The notes: a model not told the origin generated them from the sequence alone. Counted from the stretch's first letter, positions 8,638 to 17,899 are shown. The stretch is 57,220 bases of DNA from Nocardioidaceae bacterium (GCA_025934895.1 JAICWH010000004.1:1-57220); one strand, 5' to 3'. Made by a program: numbers and translations.

Positions 8638-9090
8638 CTACTCCCAGTGCGTCGCGTAGACGAAGCCGACGGCCATGAACCCGATGCCGACGACGAGGTT
8701 GTACTGGCTCAGGTCGGTGAGCAGGGGGACGGTCACGGTCTGTCCGGTCACGTAGTAGACGACGATCCAGATCAGGCCGAGCAGGAAGCAGCCGAGCATC
8801 CCCACCACGACGCCGCGACCGCGACCCAGCGGCGTCGACGGGTGGGCGGCCAGCCCCAGCCCGACGAAGATCAGCCCGAACCCGATCAGGTAGTTCCACT
8901 TGGCCAGGTCACCCATCCAGGTGAGCTTCGTGCCGGTGGAGTCCGGGCCCGCCGCGACCACGTAGACGACGAGCCAGGCGATGCCCACCAGCACGAGCAG
9001 GGCGCACACACCCGTGCGTACGACGGACGTCCGCACCGCGGGCGGACCACCCAACCGGCTGCTGCTGCGAGACGTTCGAGAATCGGACAC
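8638..9090 (-). CDS. crgA: Cell division protein CrgA, internally duplicated
   Basis: A 150-residue membrane protein matching CrgA, a small divisome factor that binds FtsZ- and FtsI-related partners and helps peptidoglycan synthesis at the septum. CrgA is normally about 85-95 residues with two helices. Here two CrgA-like units are joined: LVLVGIAWLVVYVVAAG...LAKWNYLIGFGLIFVGLGLA, then LLGLIWIVVYYVTG...LTDLSQYNLVVGIGFMAVGFVYATHW, giving four helices. GTG 9090 is chosen because AGGAG lies 6 bases before it; the TTG at 9096 abuts that site. Its place beside DUF881 and the pkn operon agrees with the mycobacterial order. Confidence 0.88.
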   Translation of the reverse strand: MSDSRTSRSSSRLGGPPAVRTSVVRTGVCALLVLVGIAWLVVYVVAAGPDSTGTKLTWMGDLAKWNYLIGFGLIFVGLGLAAHPSTPLGRGRGVVVGMLGCFLLGLIWIVVYYVTGQTVTVPLLTDLSQYNLVVGIGFMAVGFVYATHWE

Positions 9091-9199
9091 GCTCAACTCC
9101 TGGATGCTGCTGGCTGGTCGGATCGGGCCGCGCCACCGCGGTGGTCGACTCGGCTAGCCTAGTCGTCGTCATCTTGCACCACCTCCGAAAGCGTGCGCC

Positions 9200-10012
9200 A
9201 TGCCCCCGCCCCCGCACCGGCACACCTGGCGGACCCGGCTGTCGGAGGCCTTCACGACTCGCGAACGCGGCTACCGCAACCGGTCCCTCGGCTGGCGGGT
9301 GCTGGCACCGGCGGTCTTCGTGTGTGCCGGTCTGATGTTCGTCACCAGCATGGTGAGCTCGCAGGGCACCGACCTCAGGGCGGGCCGGTACGACGACCTG
9401 GCCGGCCTGGTCAACGCCGAGGCCCAGGACCTCGAGGCCTTGCACGCCCGGACCGCCGACCTGACGGCCCAGGTCGACCGGCTCACCAAGGACCTGAACG
9501 GCGCCGCCTCGGACACCGAGCAGAAGCGGGTCGACGCGCTCATGCGGCCCGCGGGGCTGTCCCCGGTGCACGGACCGGGCCTCACCATCACCCTGGACGA
9601 CGCCCCCGACGACGCACTCAAGGCCGCGGGCTCGCACGTCAGCGAGCTCCTGGTGCACCAGCAGGACATCCAGGCGGTGGCGAACGCCTTGTGGGCCGGC
9701 GGCGCCGAGGCGATGACACTGCAGGGCCAGCGGGTCGTCGCCACCACCGGGATCAAGTGCGTCGGCAACACGGTCGTGCTCCACGGTGTGCCGTACTCCC
9801 CGCCGTACCGCATCTCCGCGATCGGGCCGGTCGGTGAGATGCTCGCGTCGGTGAACCAGAACCCCTACATCAAGCTCTACCTCGACATGGTCAGCAGGGG
9901 TCTCGGCTGGAACGTCAAGGTCGACCCGGCGCTGAGCATGAAGGGGTACGACGGGTCCACGGAGCTGGAGTACGCCCGGCCCCTGCACGGGAGCACCCGC
10001 GGCCGCAGCTGA
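9200..10012 (+). CDS. DUF881 family protein
   Basis: A 270-residue predicted membrane-anchored protein. It has one N-terminal helix (LAPAVFVCAGLMFVTSMV), then a coiled-coil stretch (DLEALHARTADLTAQVDRLTKDL) and the globular DUF881 domain with GPGLTITLDDAP, HQQDIQAVANALWAGGAEAMTLQGQRV and CVGNTVVLHGVPYSPPYRISAIG. The family (Rv0012-like) lies between crgA and pknB in many actinobacteria; its role is unknown but the context suggests cell division or envelope growth. In mycobacteria trpG/pabA follows; here the gene runs directly into the convergent pknB end, with only 3 bases between. Confidence 0.88.
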   Translation: MPPPPHRHTWRTRLSEAFTTRERGYRNRSLGWRVLAPAVFVCAGLMFVTSMVSSQGTDLRAGRYDDLAGLVNAEAQDLEALHARTADLTAQVDRLTKDLNGAASDTEQKRVDALMRPAGLSPVHGPGLTITLDDAPDDALKAAGSHVSELLVHQQDIQAVANALWAGGAEAMTLQGQRVVATTGIKCVGNTVVLHGVPYSPPYRISAIGPVGEMLASVNQNPYIKLYLDMVSRGLGWNVKVDPALSMKGYDGSTELEYARPLHGSTRGRS

Positions 10013-10015
10013 GCC

Positions 10016-11770
10016 CTACCTCGTCGGGGAAGCACTCGGGGACGTCGTGACTCCCGGTGAGGGGGGCGGTGTGGTCGGCGAGGTGGTGGACGTGGGCGAG
10101 GTCGACGGGGTCTCGTAGCCGGACACCGTGATCACCACCGTCGTGCCCTGCGGCTGGGCCGTCGAGGCGCTCGGGCTCTGCCGGATGACCGTGCCCTTCT
10201 CGGCGACCGTGGTGGTGTCGGTGACCGCGTCGACCCTGAACCCGGCGTCCCGAAGCCTGGCTCGGGCCGACCGCTCGTCGAGCCCCACGACGTTCGGCAC
10301 CTGGGTCGGCCCGGTCGAGTAGTACACCGTCACCAGGCTGCCCGTGGAGACGCTGTCCGCCGGGTTGGGGGTCGTGCGGACCACGGTGCCCTGGTCCTGG
10401 TCGGAGGTCTGCTTCACGAGCTTGACTCTGAGCCCGATGTCGATCAGCTTCCGGCGGGCCGTCTCCTTGTCGTCGCCGATCACATAGGGGACCACCACGT
10501 CCGGTCGGCCCGTCGACACGGTCAGGTCGACACCGCCGCCGACGGTCAGGGTGCTCAACGGGTCGGGGTCCTGGGCGATGACACTGCCCTTGGGGACATC
10601 GTCGGACGGGGCCTGGGTGACGGTGCGGACGCTCAGCCCGGCGGCCTTGATCCGGGCCACGGCCTGGGCCCGGGTCAGGTTCACCACCTGCGGCACGGTC
10701 TTCTCCGCGGGCGAGGCGTTGAACAGCAGAGGTCCCACGACCGCTGCGAGAGCGATCAGCACGACCGCCGCCACCAGCGTCACGATGAGCGGCCACCGCT
10801 TGCGGCGCTCCGGCAGCTCCTCCTGGACCGGCACCGGCTCGAACAGCGACGTGGGTGCGTCACCCGTGGGTGGGGCCCCACCGTTGGGTACGACGGGCGC
10901 AACCACCGGCTTGCCCGCGAGGAAGCGCTCGATGTCCGCGCGCATCGCGGCGGCACTCTGGTAGCGGTCCTCGACGGTCTTCGTCAGCGCCTTCATCACG
11001 ATGGCGTCGATCTCGGGGGCCAGCTCGGGGTCCAGCGACGACGGAGGCGGCGCGTGCTCGCGGACATGCTGGTAGGCCACCGACACCGGGCTCTCCCCGA
11101 CGAAGGGCGGCCGGCCGGTGAGCAGCTCGTAGAGCAGGCACCCGGTCGAGTAGACGTCGCTGCGCGAGTCCACACTCTCACCGCGCGCCTGCTCGGGAGA
11201 CAGGTACTGGGCCGTCCCCACCACAGCCGCGGTCTGGGTCATCGTCGAGGACGAGTCGGCGATCGCCCGGGCGATGCCGAAGTCCATCACCTTGACGTCC
11301 CCGCTCGGGGTGAGCATCACGTTGGCCGGCTTGATGTCGCGGTGCACGATGCCGGCGCGGTGGCTGTAGTCGAGGGCCGCGAGGATCCCGGAGGTGATCT
11401 CCAGGGCCCGCTCGGGGAGGATCTTGCGGCCTTCGCGGAGGATGTCGCGCAGGGTGCGCCCGGCGACGTACTCCATCACGATGTAGGGCTGCGGGACCCC
11501 GTCGGCGGACAGCTCCTGACCGGTGTCGTAGACCGAGACGATCGAGTGGTGGTTCAGCGACGCGGAGCTCTGCGCCTCCCGACGGAACCGCGCCTGGAAC
11601 GTCGGGTCGCTGGCCAGGTCGGTGCGCAGCCGCTTGACCGCCACGACCCGCCCGAGACGCACGTCGGTGCCCTTGCGGACCTCGGCCATCCCGCCTCGTC
11701 CCAACAGCTCGCCGAGCTCGTAGCGGCCACCCACCCGCTGCCGCGGAGGTGCCGGCCGGTCATTGCTCAT
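10016..11770 (-). CDS. pknB: Serine/threonine protein kinase PknB with three PASTA domains
   Basis: A 584-residue transmembrane kinase that senses cell-wall fragments and controls growth and division. The kinase domain (about 16-285) has a Gly-rich loop (LLGRGGMAEV), catalytic Lys46 (VAVKRL), HRDIKPAN (Asp145), DFG (163-165) and an activation loop with Ser/Thr (SSSTMTQTAAVVGTAQYLSPEQ). One membrane helix lies at about 327-349. Three extracellular PASTA repeats follow (each with PxVxxLxxxxAxxxLxxxGL), one fewer than in Mycobacterium tuberculosis PknB, and then a Ser/Thr/Pro-rich tail. It is the last gene of the fhaA-to-pknB operon; its ATG overlaps the pknA stop by four bases (ATGA). Confidence 0.96.
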   Translation of the reverse strand: MSNDRPAPPRQRVGGRYELGELLGRGGMAEVRKGTDVRLGRVVAVKRLRTDLASDPTFQARFRREAQSSASLNHHSIVSVYDTGQELSADGVPQPYIVMEYVAGRTLRDILREGRKILPERALEITSGILAALDYSHRAGIVHRDIKPANVMLTPSGDVKVMDFGIARAIADSSSTMTQTAAVVGTAQYLSPEQARGESVDSRSDVYSTGCLLYELLTGRPPFVGESPVSVAYQHVREHAPPPSSLDPELAPEIDAIVMKALTKTVEDRYQSAAAMRADIERFLAGKPVVAPVVPNGGAPPTGDAPTSLFEPVPVQEELPERRKRWPLIVTLVAAVVLIALAAVVGPLLFNASPAEKTVPQVVNLTRAQAVARIKAAGLSVRTVTQAPSDDVPKGSVIAQDPDPLSTLTVGGGVDLTVSTGRPDVVVPYVIGDDKETARRKLIDIGLRVKLVKQTSDQDQGTVVRTTPNPADSVSTGSLVTVYYSTGPTQVPNVVGLDERSARARLRDAGFRVDAVTDTTTVAEKGTVIRQSPSASTAQPQGTTVVITVSGYETPSTSPTSTTSPTTPPPSPGVTTSPSASPTR

Positions 11771-13455
11771 CGTCCCACCACCGCGGTGCGGGTGACTGCT
11801 CGCGTCGGTGCCTGCTGCCCCGACTGTCCGGGACTCGCCGACGGCGACGCCGACGGCGCAGGCGTCAGCGGCGGAGCGGCCGCTGCCTTGGGTGAGTTCG
11901 ACGGCTTGGGTGACTTCGACGGCTTGGGGGACTTGGACGGCTTTCCGGATGGGCCGTTGCTGGGGCTCACACTGCCGCTGGGGCTCTGGCTGGTCGACGC
12001 GCTCGGGCTGGGCGACAGGGTCCCGGACGGGCCGGAGCTGGAGGCGCTGGGTGACGGCGTGCCCGCGGCGTAGTAGGTGAGCAACACCGTCGAGCCGGCG
12101 TCCACGGTGCCCGACGGGCTGACCCCGGCGACCGTGTCCTTCACCTTGTCGCCCGGATTGTCCACGCTGCGCTCGCTGACCCGGAGCCCGAGACGCCGGA
12201 GCGCGGAGCGGACCTCGTCCCGGGGTCGGCCGAGGTAGTCGCTCTCCCGCACGTCGACGGTCCTGGACGCCCGGCCAGTGGGTGCGGCGCTCGTCCGCGA
12301 CGCGCTCGTCGAGACCGACGGGGTCGGGGTCCCGTCCCCGGATCCTGTCGACGCCCCGCGGTCGCCGGCGACCCGCGCGACCAGCACCACGACCACCAGC
12401 GCAGCGAGGGCGGCTCCGACCCAGGGCAGCCAGCCGGCCAGCCCGGGGCGGTCGCGACCGTCGTCGGCCTCCGGCGGTGGCGCGATGACCGGCGGCGCGG
12501 TGCCGTGAGGGGCGGTGTCGTGAGGGGCGTGGTCGCCGGCGGCGACGGGAACGGCGCCGGCCACCGTGGTGGCGGCAGCTGCCGAGGTGGTCGACGGCCC
12601 GACCCGCAGGTCGCCGCGCATGGCGGCGGCGAAGTCGCGCACGGTGGCGAACCGGTCGGCGGGGTTCTTCGCCAGCGCCACCCGCACGGCCTCCCGCATC
12701 GCGGCGGGCACGTCGTCCGGCAGCGGCGGAGGCTCCTCGCGCAGATGGGCCAGGGCGGTCGCGATGGCCGAGTCACCGCCGAAGGGGCGTCGCCCGGCCA
12801 GACACTCGTAGAGCACCACCCCGAGGGAGTAGATGTCGCTGGCCGCCGTCGCGGACTTCCCCTCCGCCTGCTCGGGAGAGAGGTACTGCGGGGTTCCGAC
12901 GACCTGGCCGGTCTGGGTCAGCGCTACGGCGTTCGCCGCACGGGCGATCCCGAAGTCGGTGATCTTCACGGTCCCGTCGGGCGTGACCAGCAGGTTGCCC
13001 GGCTTCACGTCCCGGTGCACGATGCCGAGGTCGTGGGCGGCGGCCAGGCCCTCCGCGGCCTGGGCCAGCAGCTTGGCGGCGGTCGCGGCGGGCATCCGCT
13101 CCCCGCCGCGCAGCAGCGCGGACAGCGGCTCGCCGCGGACCAGCTCCATGACCAGGTAGGCGCGCCCGGACCCGCCCGTCTCGTCCGGCGGCAGCTCCCC
13201 GAAGTCGAAGACCGATGCGACGTTGGGATGGTGGAGGGCGGCGGCGTTGCGGGCCTCGGTCTCGAAGCGGCTGCGGAACGTCGGGTCGCCGGCGTACTCG
13301 CTCTTGAGGACCTTGAGCGCGACCTCGCGGCCGAGCACCGTGTCCGTGGCCCGCCACACCTCGCCCATCCCACCGGTCGCGATGCGGGTCTCGAGCCGAT
13401 AGCGCTGGCCCCCGTCGGGGATCCCGAGGTCAGGCTCGGTGGGCGGCTGGCTCAC
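11767..13455 (-). CDS. pknA: Serine/threonine protein kinase PknA-like, with PASTA-like domain and low-complexity tail
   Basis: A 562-residue membrane Ser/Thr kinase, in the position of pknA. The kinase domain shows ATGGMGEVW, Lys48 (VALKVL), HRDVKPGN (147-154), DFG and SPEQ. One membrane helix (WVGAALAALVVVVLVARVAG) is followed by a single PASTA-like module (RTVDVRESDYLGRPRDEVRSALRRLGLRV...GSTVLLTYY), unlike mycobacterial PknA, which lacks PASTA. The last 110 residues are Ser/Pro/Lys-rich with KPSKSP repeats and are probably extracellular and disordered. Its stop overlaps pknB and its start overlaps the pbpA stop (13452-13455). Substrates probably include division and wall enzymes, by analogy. 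Confidence 0.93.
   Translation of the reverse strand: MSQPPTEPDLGIPDGGQRYRLETRIATGGMGEVWRATDTVLGREVALKVLKSEYAGDPTFRSRFETEARNAAALHHPNVASVFDFGELPPDETGGSGRAYLVMELVRGEPLSALLRGGERMPAATAAKLLAQAAEGLAAAHDLGIVHRDVKPGNLLVTPDGTVKITDFGIARAANAVALTQTGQVVGTPQYLSPEQAEGKSATAASDIYSLGVVLYECLAGRRPFGGDSAIATALAHLREEPPPLPDDVPAAMREAVRVALAKNPADRFATVRDFAAAMRGDLRVGPSTTSAAAATTVAGAVPVAAGDHAPHDTAPHGTAPPVIAPPPEADDGRDRPGLAGWLPWVGAALAALVVVVLVARVAGDRGASTGSGDGTPTPSVSTSASRTSAAPTGRASRTVDVRESDYLGRPRDEVRSALRRLGLRVSERSVDNPGDKVKDTVAGVSPSGTVDAGSTVLLTYYAAGTPSPSASSSGPSGTLSPSPSASTSQSPSGSVSPSNGPSGKPSKSPKPSKSPKPSNSPKAAAAPPLTPAPSASPSASPGQSGQQAPTRAVTRTAVVGR
11891..11944 (-). repeat. 18-bp tandem repeat in pknA tail
   Basis: Three units of 18 bp (11891-11908, 11909-11926, 11927-11944), the first two differing at one base, encode the KPSKSP/KPSNSP repeats of the PknA-like tail. 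In-frame copy change would alter only tail length. Confidence 0.8.
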
Positions 13456-14918
13456 CTGCCGATCACCGCCTCCATGACCTTCTTCGCGATCGGCGCGGCC
13501 AACCCGCTGCCGGAGATCGCGTTGCGCGCCACCCCGGCGTCCTCGACCAGCACCGCGACGGCGACCTGCGGGTTGTCGGCAGGGGCGAAGGACACGAACC
13601 AGGCGTACGGCGGCCGCGACGGGGAGCTCTGTGCGGTGCCGGTCTTGCCGGCGACCTTGATCCCCGGGATCTGGGCCGTGGTGGCGGTGCCCCGGTCGAC
13701 GACCTCGACCATCATCGCGGTCAGCTGGCGGGCCACCGACGAGGAGATGGCATTGCTGCGGTAGGCCTCGGGGCTGGTCTTGTCGAGCACCGAGAGGTCC
13801 GGGGCGCGGATCTCGTCGACGACGTAGGGCCGCATCACCGTGCCGCCGTCGGCGATCCCGGAGGCGACCATCGCCATCTGCAGGGGGGTGGCCGCGACGT
13901 CGAACTGCCCGATCGCCGAGAGCGCGGTCTGCGGCTGGTCAAGGTGGGCGGGGAACCGGCTGGGCACCTGGCCGGGGAGGTCGTTGAGGTAGGTCTGGCC
14001 GAAGCCGAACTTCTCGGCCTGAGCACGCAGCGCGGCGGCCCCGAGCTTCAGGCCGATGTCGCCGAAGGACACGTTGCAGGAGACCTCGAGAGCCTGGGTC
14101 AGGGTGATCGAGCTGCCGCCGCAGGTGCTGCCGTTCTCGTTGACCAGGTTGGTCGTGGTCTGCGGCAGGTTGAGGCTCGCGCCGCCCTTGACCTTGGTGT
14201 CGGGGGTGTACTGCCCGCTGGCCAGGGCCGCGGAGGCGGTGACCAGCTTGAACGTCGACCCGGGCGGATAGATCTCCTGGATCCCGCGGTTGAGCAGTGG
14301 TCGGTCCTTGTCCGAGTTGAGCGACTTCCAGGCCCCCTGCACGCTGCCGAACGCGTGGGAGGCCAGCAGGTTCGGGTCGTAGGTCGGGTTGCTCACCATC
14401 GCGAGCACCTTGCCGGTCGACGGTTCGAGGGCCACGACGGCGCCCTGGACGTGCGTGCCGAGCGCCCGTAGCCCGTCGAAGGCGGCGTTCTGGGCCTTGG
14501 GGTCGACCGTCAGCGTCACGGAGCCACCGGTGGGCTGGCTGTTGCCGAGCAGGTCGACCACCCGGTTGACGAACAGCCGCGGGTCGCTGCCGGAGAGGAT
14601 CTCGTTCTCGCTGGACTCCACCGCGGCGCGGCCGTAGATGTAAGAGAAGTAGCCGGTCAGCTGGGCGTACTTCAGCGGCTCCTTGTAGACCCGCTGGTAG
14701 ACGTACTGGTCGTTGGTCCGGCGGCTCTCCGCGACCGAGGTGCCGCCGGCGACGATCGCTCCTCGCTTGCGTGAGAACTCGGCGTCCCGGACCCGCTTGT
14801 TGTCGGCCCGCTTGTCCAGGCTGCCGGCGTCGACGTACTGCAGGTAGGTGGCGTTGAGCAGGAGGGCGGCGAACAGCAACAGGCAGAAGATGGACATCGC
14901 GCGGATGGGCTTGTTCAT
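13452..14918 (-). CDS. pbpA: Penicillin-binding protein A (class B transpeptidase)
   Basis: A 488-residue monofunctional peptidoglycan transpeptidase anchored by one N-terminal helix (MSIFCLLLFAALLLNATYLQY). All three active-site motifs are present: S-T-F-K at 221-224 (PPGSTFKLV), S-C-N at 280-282 and K-T-G at 425-427 (VAGKTGTAQ). The N-terminal region is the dimerisation/pedestal domain. It acts on the outer face of the membrane with the RodA glycosyltransferase encoded just upstream; pbpA start and rodA stop overlap by four bases. In mycobacteria PbpA is a PknB substrate, so the operon joins enzyme and regulator. Confidence 0.96.
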   Translation of the reverse strand: MNKPIRAMSIFCLLLFAALLLNATYLQYVDAGSLDKRADNKRVRDAEFSRKRGAIVAGGTSVAESRRTNDQYVYQRVYKEPLKYAQLTGYFSYIYGRAAVESSENEILSGSDPRLFVNRVVDLLGNSQPTGGSVTLTVDPKAQNAAFDGLRALGTHVQGAVVALEPSTGKVLAMVSNPTYDPNLLASHAFGSVQGAWKSLNSDKDRPLLNRGIQEIYPPGSTFKLVTASAALASGQYTPDTKVKGGASLNLPQTTTNLVNENGSTCGGSSITLTQALEVSCNVSFGDIGLKLGAAALRAQAEKFGFGQTYLNDLPGQVPSRFPAHLDQPQTALSAIGQFDVAATPLQMAMVASGIADGGTVMRPYVVDEIRAPDLSVLDKTSPEAYRSNAISSSVARQLTAMMVEVVDRGTATTAQIPGIKVAGKTGTAQSSPSRPPYAWFVSFAPADNPQVAVAVLVEDAGVARNAISGSGLAAPIAKKVMEAVIGR

Positions 14919-16318
14919 CGCAGGTGCACCACCTGGGTGGCGTCGTCCTGGTCCGGCGCCCTGAGGTCGGGCAGCGGCCGCCGGGCCTGGTCGGAGATCC
15001 GCAGCAGCACCGCGACGATCGCCCAGTTGGCGACCAGCGACGAGCCGCCATAGGACAGGAACGGCGTGGTCAGGCCGGTCAGCGGGATGAGCTTGGTGAC
15101 GCCTCCGACCACGACGAACACCTGCAACGCGAAGACCACGCCGAGGCCGACCGCGAGCAGCTTCCCGAACGCGTCACGGCACACGAGCGCGGTGCGCAGC
15201 GCCCGCTCGACGATCAGGCCGTAGAGAATCAGCACCGCCATCACCCCGGTCAGCCCGAGCTCCTCACCGATCGAGGCCATGATGAAGTCGGAGAAGCCGA
15301 GCGGGGTGATGGTCGGGTCCCCTTGACCGAGGCCCCGGCCGACCAGGCCGCCCCACGCCATGCCGTACATCCCCTGCACGAGCTGGTAGGTGTTGTTGTT
15401 CGGGTCGAACGGGTGCAGCCACGCGTCGACCCGGACCTGGACGTGCCCCTGCGTGAGGTAGGCGGCGTAGGCGCCCGCGGTGAACATGACCGCGCCGACG
15501 ACCAACCAGCCGGGCCGCTCGGTGGCGACGTAGAGCATCACCAGGAACAGCCCGAAGAACAGGAGCGACGAACCGAGGTCGCGCTGGAAGACCAGCACTC
15601 CGAGGCTGATCAACCACATCAGCAGGATCGGGCCGAGGTCGCGACCGCGAGGCAGGTCGATGCCGACGAACCGGCGGCCGGCGAGCGCCAGGGCGTCGCG
15701 GTGCAGCACCAGGTAGCCGGCGAAGAACACCACCAGGAGCACCTTGGCGACCTCGCCCGGCTGGAAGCCCAGCGGCCCGACCCGGATCCAGATCCTCGAG
15801 CCGTTGACGGTGCTGCCGACCACCGGCAGCAGCGGAAGCAGGAGCAGCACGATCGCGCCGAAGCCGGCGGTGAAGGTGTACGACTGCAGCCTGCGGTGGT
15901 CCCGCAGGACGACGAGCACCAGCACGAACAGGATCACGCCGAGCGTCATCCAGATCAGCTGGTCACGGGCGAACGGACCGATCGAGGACCCGCTGGCCGC
16001 GTAGCCGAGGTCGATGCGGTGGATCATCGCCAGCCCGAGGCCGTTGAGCGCCGCCACGATGGGCAGCAGCACCGGGTCGGCGTACGGCGCCACCAGCCGC
16101 ACCACGATGTGGCAGAGCAGGCACAGCGCGGCGAGCCAGCCGCCGTAGCCGACGATGTCGGTGGGCACCGTGCCCTTGGTCCCGAGGCCGACGGCGGCGT
16201 AGGCGCCGACGCCGACGACCAGGCTCAAGATCAGGAGCACGAGCTCGGCGCCGCGTCGGCGGCGATGCGTGAAGCTCGGGTAGCGGCGGGCGCCCGACGA
16301 GGACTCCAGGGCGCTCAC
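14915..16318 (-). CDS. rodA: RodA/FtsW SEDS peptidoglycan glycosyltransferase
   Basis: A 467-residue polytopic SEDS-family protein polymerising lipid II glycan strands with its cognate PBP. About ten to twelve helices are visible, with SEDS hallmarks: QPGEVAKVLLVVFFAGYL, the long external loop with WLHPFDPNNNTYQLVQGMYGMAWGGLVGRGLGQGDP (catalytic Asp region), FIMASIGEELGLTG, and GLTTPFLSYGGSSLVANW. The frame is open further upstream, but the start is the GTG at 16318, which overlaps the pstP TGA (GTGA), as in the rest of this operon. Cytoplasmic tails at both ends are short and charged. Confidence 0.95.
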   Translation of the reverse strand: MSALESSSGARRYPSFTHRRRRGAELVLLILSLVVGVGAYAAVGLGTKGTVPTDIVGYGGWLAALCLLCHIVVRLVAPYADPVLLPIVAALNGLGLAMIHRIDLGYAASGSSIGPFARDQLIWMTLGVILFVLVLVVLRDHRRLQSYTFTAGFGAIVLLLLPLLPVVGSTVNGSRIWIRVGPLGFQPGEVAKVLLVVFFAGYLVLHRDALALAGRRFVGIDLPRGRDLGPILLMWLISLGVLVFQRDLGSSLLFFGLFLVMLYVATERPGWLVVGAVMFTAGAYAAYLTQGHVQVRVDAWLHPFDPNNNTYQLVQGMYGMAWGGLVGRGLGQGDPTITPLGFSDFIMASIGEELGLTGVMAVLILYGLIVERALRTALVCRDAFGKLLAVGLGVVFALQVFVVVGGVTKLIPLTGLTTPFLSYGGSSLVANWAIVAVLLRISDQARRPLPDLRAPDQDDATQVVHLR

Positions 16319-17883
16319 GAGTGGGCCTCGATGCAGTCGGGCGGGGCCAGGGTCGGGCCGGGGCTCGGGGTCGCGCCGGCACTCGGGGTCGGGCCGGCAG
16401 TCGGCGTCGAGCGGGGGGTCGCATTGGCGGCAGCGCCGCTCCTGCGCGTGGGCGTGCGGGTCGGCCTGCTGCCGGGGGAGGCCGACGTGGTCGCGGACGG
16501 GCTCGCAGAGGCGGAGGCGCGCGGTCCCGGGCAGACCCGGGCCAGACTGGTGAGCCGCCTGACGATCCTGCGTGCGTCCGCCAGGGACGTCGCGGAGATG
16601 CCCGATACGACCTGCTCTGTCGGATAGTCCGGCAGGGCGGCGACGGTCACGTCGGTGTCCTCCTCGACCTTGTTCAGCGCGAGACCGGGAATGTCGGCCT
16701 GCACGCCCCGGTAGATCGCCACCTTGCCGGCGTGCTCGGCGACGAAGTACTGGCTCTGGCTCCAGCGGTAGCTCACCGCCCCCGCGACCGCCAGCACCAG
16801 CACGAGCACCAGGAGGAGACCGAGGCGGCGCAACCACCTGCCGTGACGGGGTGGCTGCGGGGCGTAGCGGAGCTCCTCCGGGTCGGTGTCGGCCTGCTCG
16901 TCGCCCGGGACCGGCTCGATCTCTCCCGTGTCACCGCCGCGGTGCCCGCGGAAGGAGCTGCCCGCACCGATGCGCCGGGACCGCTCGGCCGCCGCACCGA
17001 CCAGGATCGGCCCGCTGGTGGTCGACCCCGCCGGCCCCCGGTCGGCCCCGTCCCGGTCGCCCGACCCCGTGTCGGCCTGGTCGAGGTCCAGGACGTCGGC
17101 GACGACACACGTCACGTTGTCCGAGCTGCCGGCCTCGAGCGAGGCCCGGACCAGCTCCACGACGGCGAAGTCCACGGACCCGGTGCTGAGGATGTCGGCG
17201 AGCCGGTCCTGGTGGAGGACACCGGAGGCGCCGTCACTGCACAGCAGCAGCCGGTCGCCGGGCGCCAGCTCGATGTAGAACAGGTCCGGGTCGGTCTCGT
17301 GCACACCGTCCACGGCTCGCAGGATCAGGTTGCGGTGCGGGTGCGAGCGGGACTCCTCCTCGGTGATCCGGCCCTCGTCGATGAGGCCCTGCACGAAGGT
17401 GTGGTCCCGGGTGAGCTGCGAGAGGGTGCCGCCGCGCAGCAGGTAGCCGCGGCTGTCGCCGATGTGCCCGACCCCGATGCGGCTGCCGTCGAAGAGGACC
17501 GCGGTCACCGTGGTGCTGGTGCCCTCGAGCGTCGGATCCTGCTCGACGAGCTCGGCGATCCGGTCGTGGGCCCGGTGGATCGCCCCGGCGAGCGCCTCGA
17601 GCAGGTCGCCCGGCGTCGGGGTGTCGAGGCGCCGCAGGGCGTCGATCGCGGTGCTGCTCGCCACGTCGCCGCGGGCGGCGCCGCCGACGCCGTCGGCGAT
17701 GACCAGCAGCCGCTCGCTGGCGTAGGCCGAGTCCTGGTTGTCCTTGCGGACCCGGCCCACGTCGGACAGGGCGGCGTAGCGCAGGGCGAGGCGCCCCCGG
17801 TCGGGGGTCGCGTCGTCAGCCGGCTCCTCGGTCGGGCCAGCCGTCTGGTCGCCGGTGCGGGCGGTCGGGTCCATGTCGTCCAT
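16315..17883 (-). CDS. pstP: PP2C-family Ser/Thr phosphatase PstP
   Basis: A 522-residue membrane phosphatase that dephosphorylates the kinases and their targets. The catalytic domain (about 32-275) carries the metal-binding motifs DNQDS, ADGVGG, GHIGDSRGY, LCSDGASG and SSDN. A cytoplasmic linker, one helix (LGLLLVLVLVLAVAGAVSYRW) and an external domain follow (YFVAEHAGKVAIYRGVQADIPG...), then a Ser/Pro/Thr-rich tail ending in CIEAHS. ATG 17883 or 17874 may be the start; neither has a clear ribosome site, and coupling to the fhaB gene ending 17 bases upstream is likely. Confidence 0.95.
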   Translation of the reverse strand: MDDMDPTARTGDQTAGPTEEPADDATPDRGRLALRYAALSDVGRVRKDNQDSAYASERLLVIADGVGGAARGDVASSTAIDALRRLDTPTPGDLLEALAGAIHRAHDRIAELVEQDPTLEGTSTTVTAVLFDGSRIGVGHIGDSRGYLLRGGTLSQLTRDHTFVQGLIDEGRITEEESRSHPHRNLILRAVDGVHETDPDLFYIELAPGDRLLLCSDGASGVLHQDRLADILSTGSVDFAVVELVRASLEAGSSDNVTCVVADVLDLDQADTGSGDRDGADRGPAGSTTSGPILVGAAAERSRRIGAGSSFRGHRGGDTGEIEPVPGDEQADTDPEELRYAPQPPRHGRWLRRLGLLLVLVLVLAVAGAVSYRWSQSQYFVAEHAGKVAIYRGVQADIPGLALNKVEEDTDVTVAALPDYPTEQVVSGISATSLADARRIVRRLTSLARVCPGPRASASASPSATTSASPGSRPTRTPTRRSGAAANATPRSTPTAGPTPSAGATPSPGPTLAPPDCIEAHS

Positions 17884-17899
17884 GGGAGCGGAGGCGCTC

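Noticed and set aside
8605-8640. tRNA T-arm-like sequence (GGGGTTCGATCCC on the minus strand) after crgA
   Set aside because: The five-base T-stem does not pair beyond two to three bases and no acceptor, D or anticodon arm can be built around it. Probably chance.
12505-13764. Long open frames antisense to pknA, rodA, pstP, relaxase and amylosucrase genes
   Set aside because: They mirror the third-position G/C bias of the true genes, are rich in Arg/Gly/Gln/Asp, lack starts with ribosome sites and show no domains.
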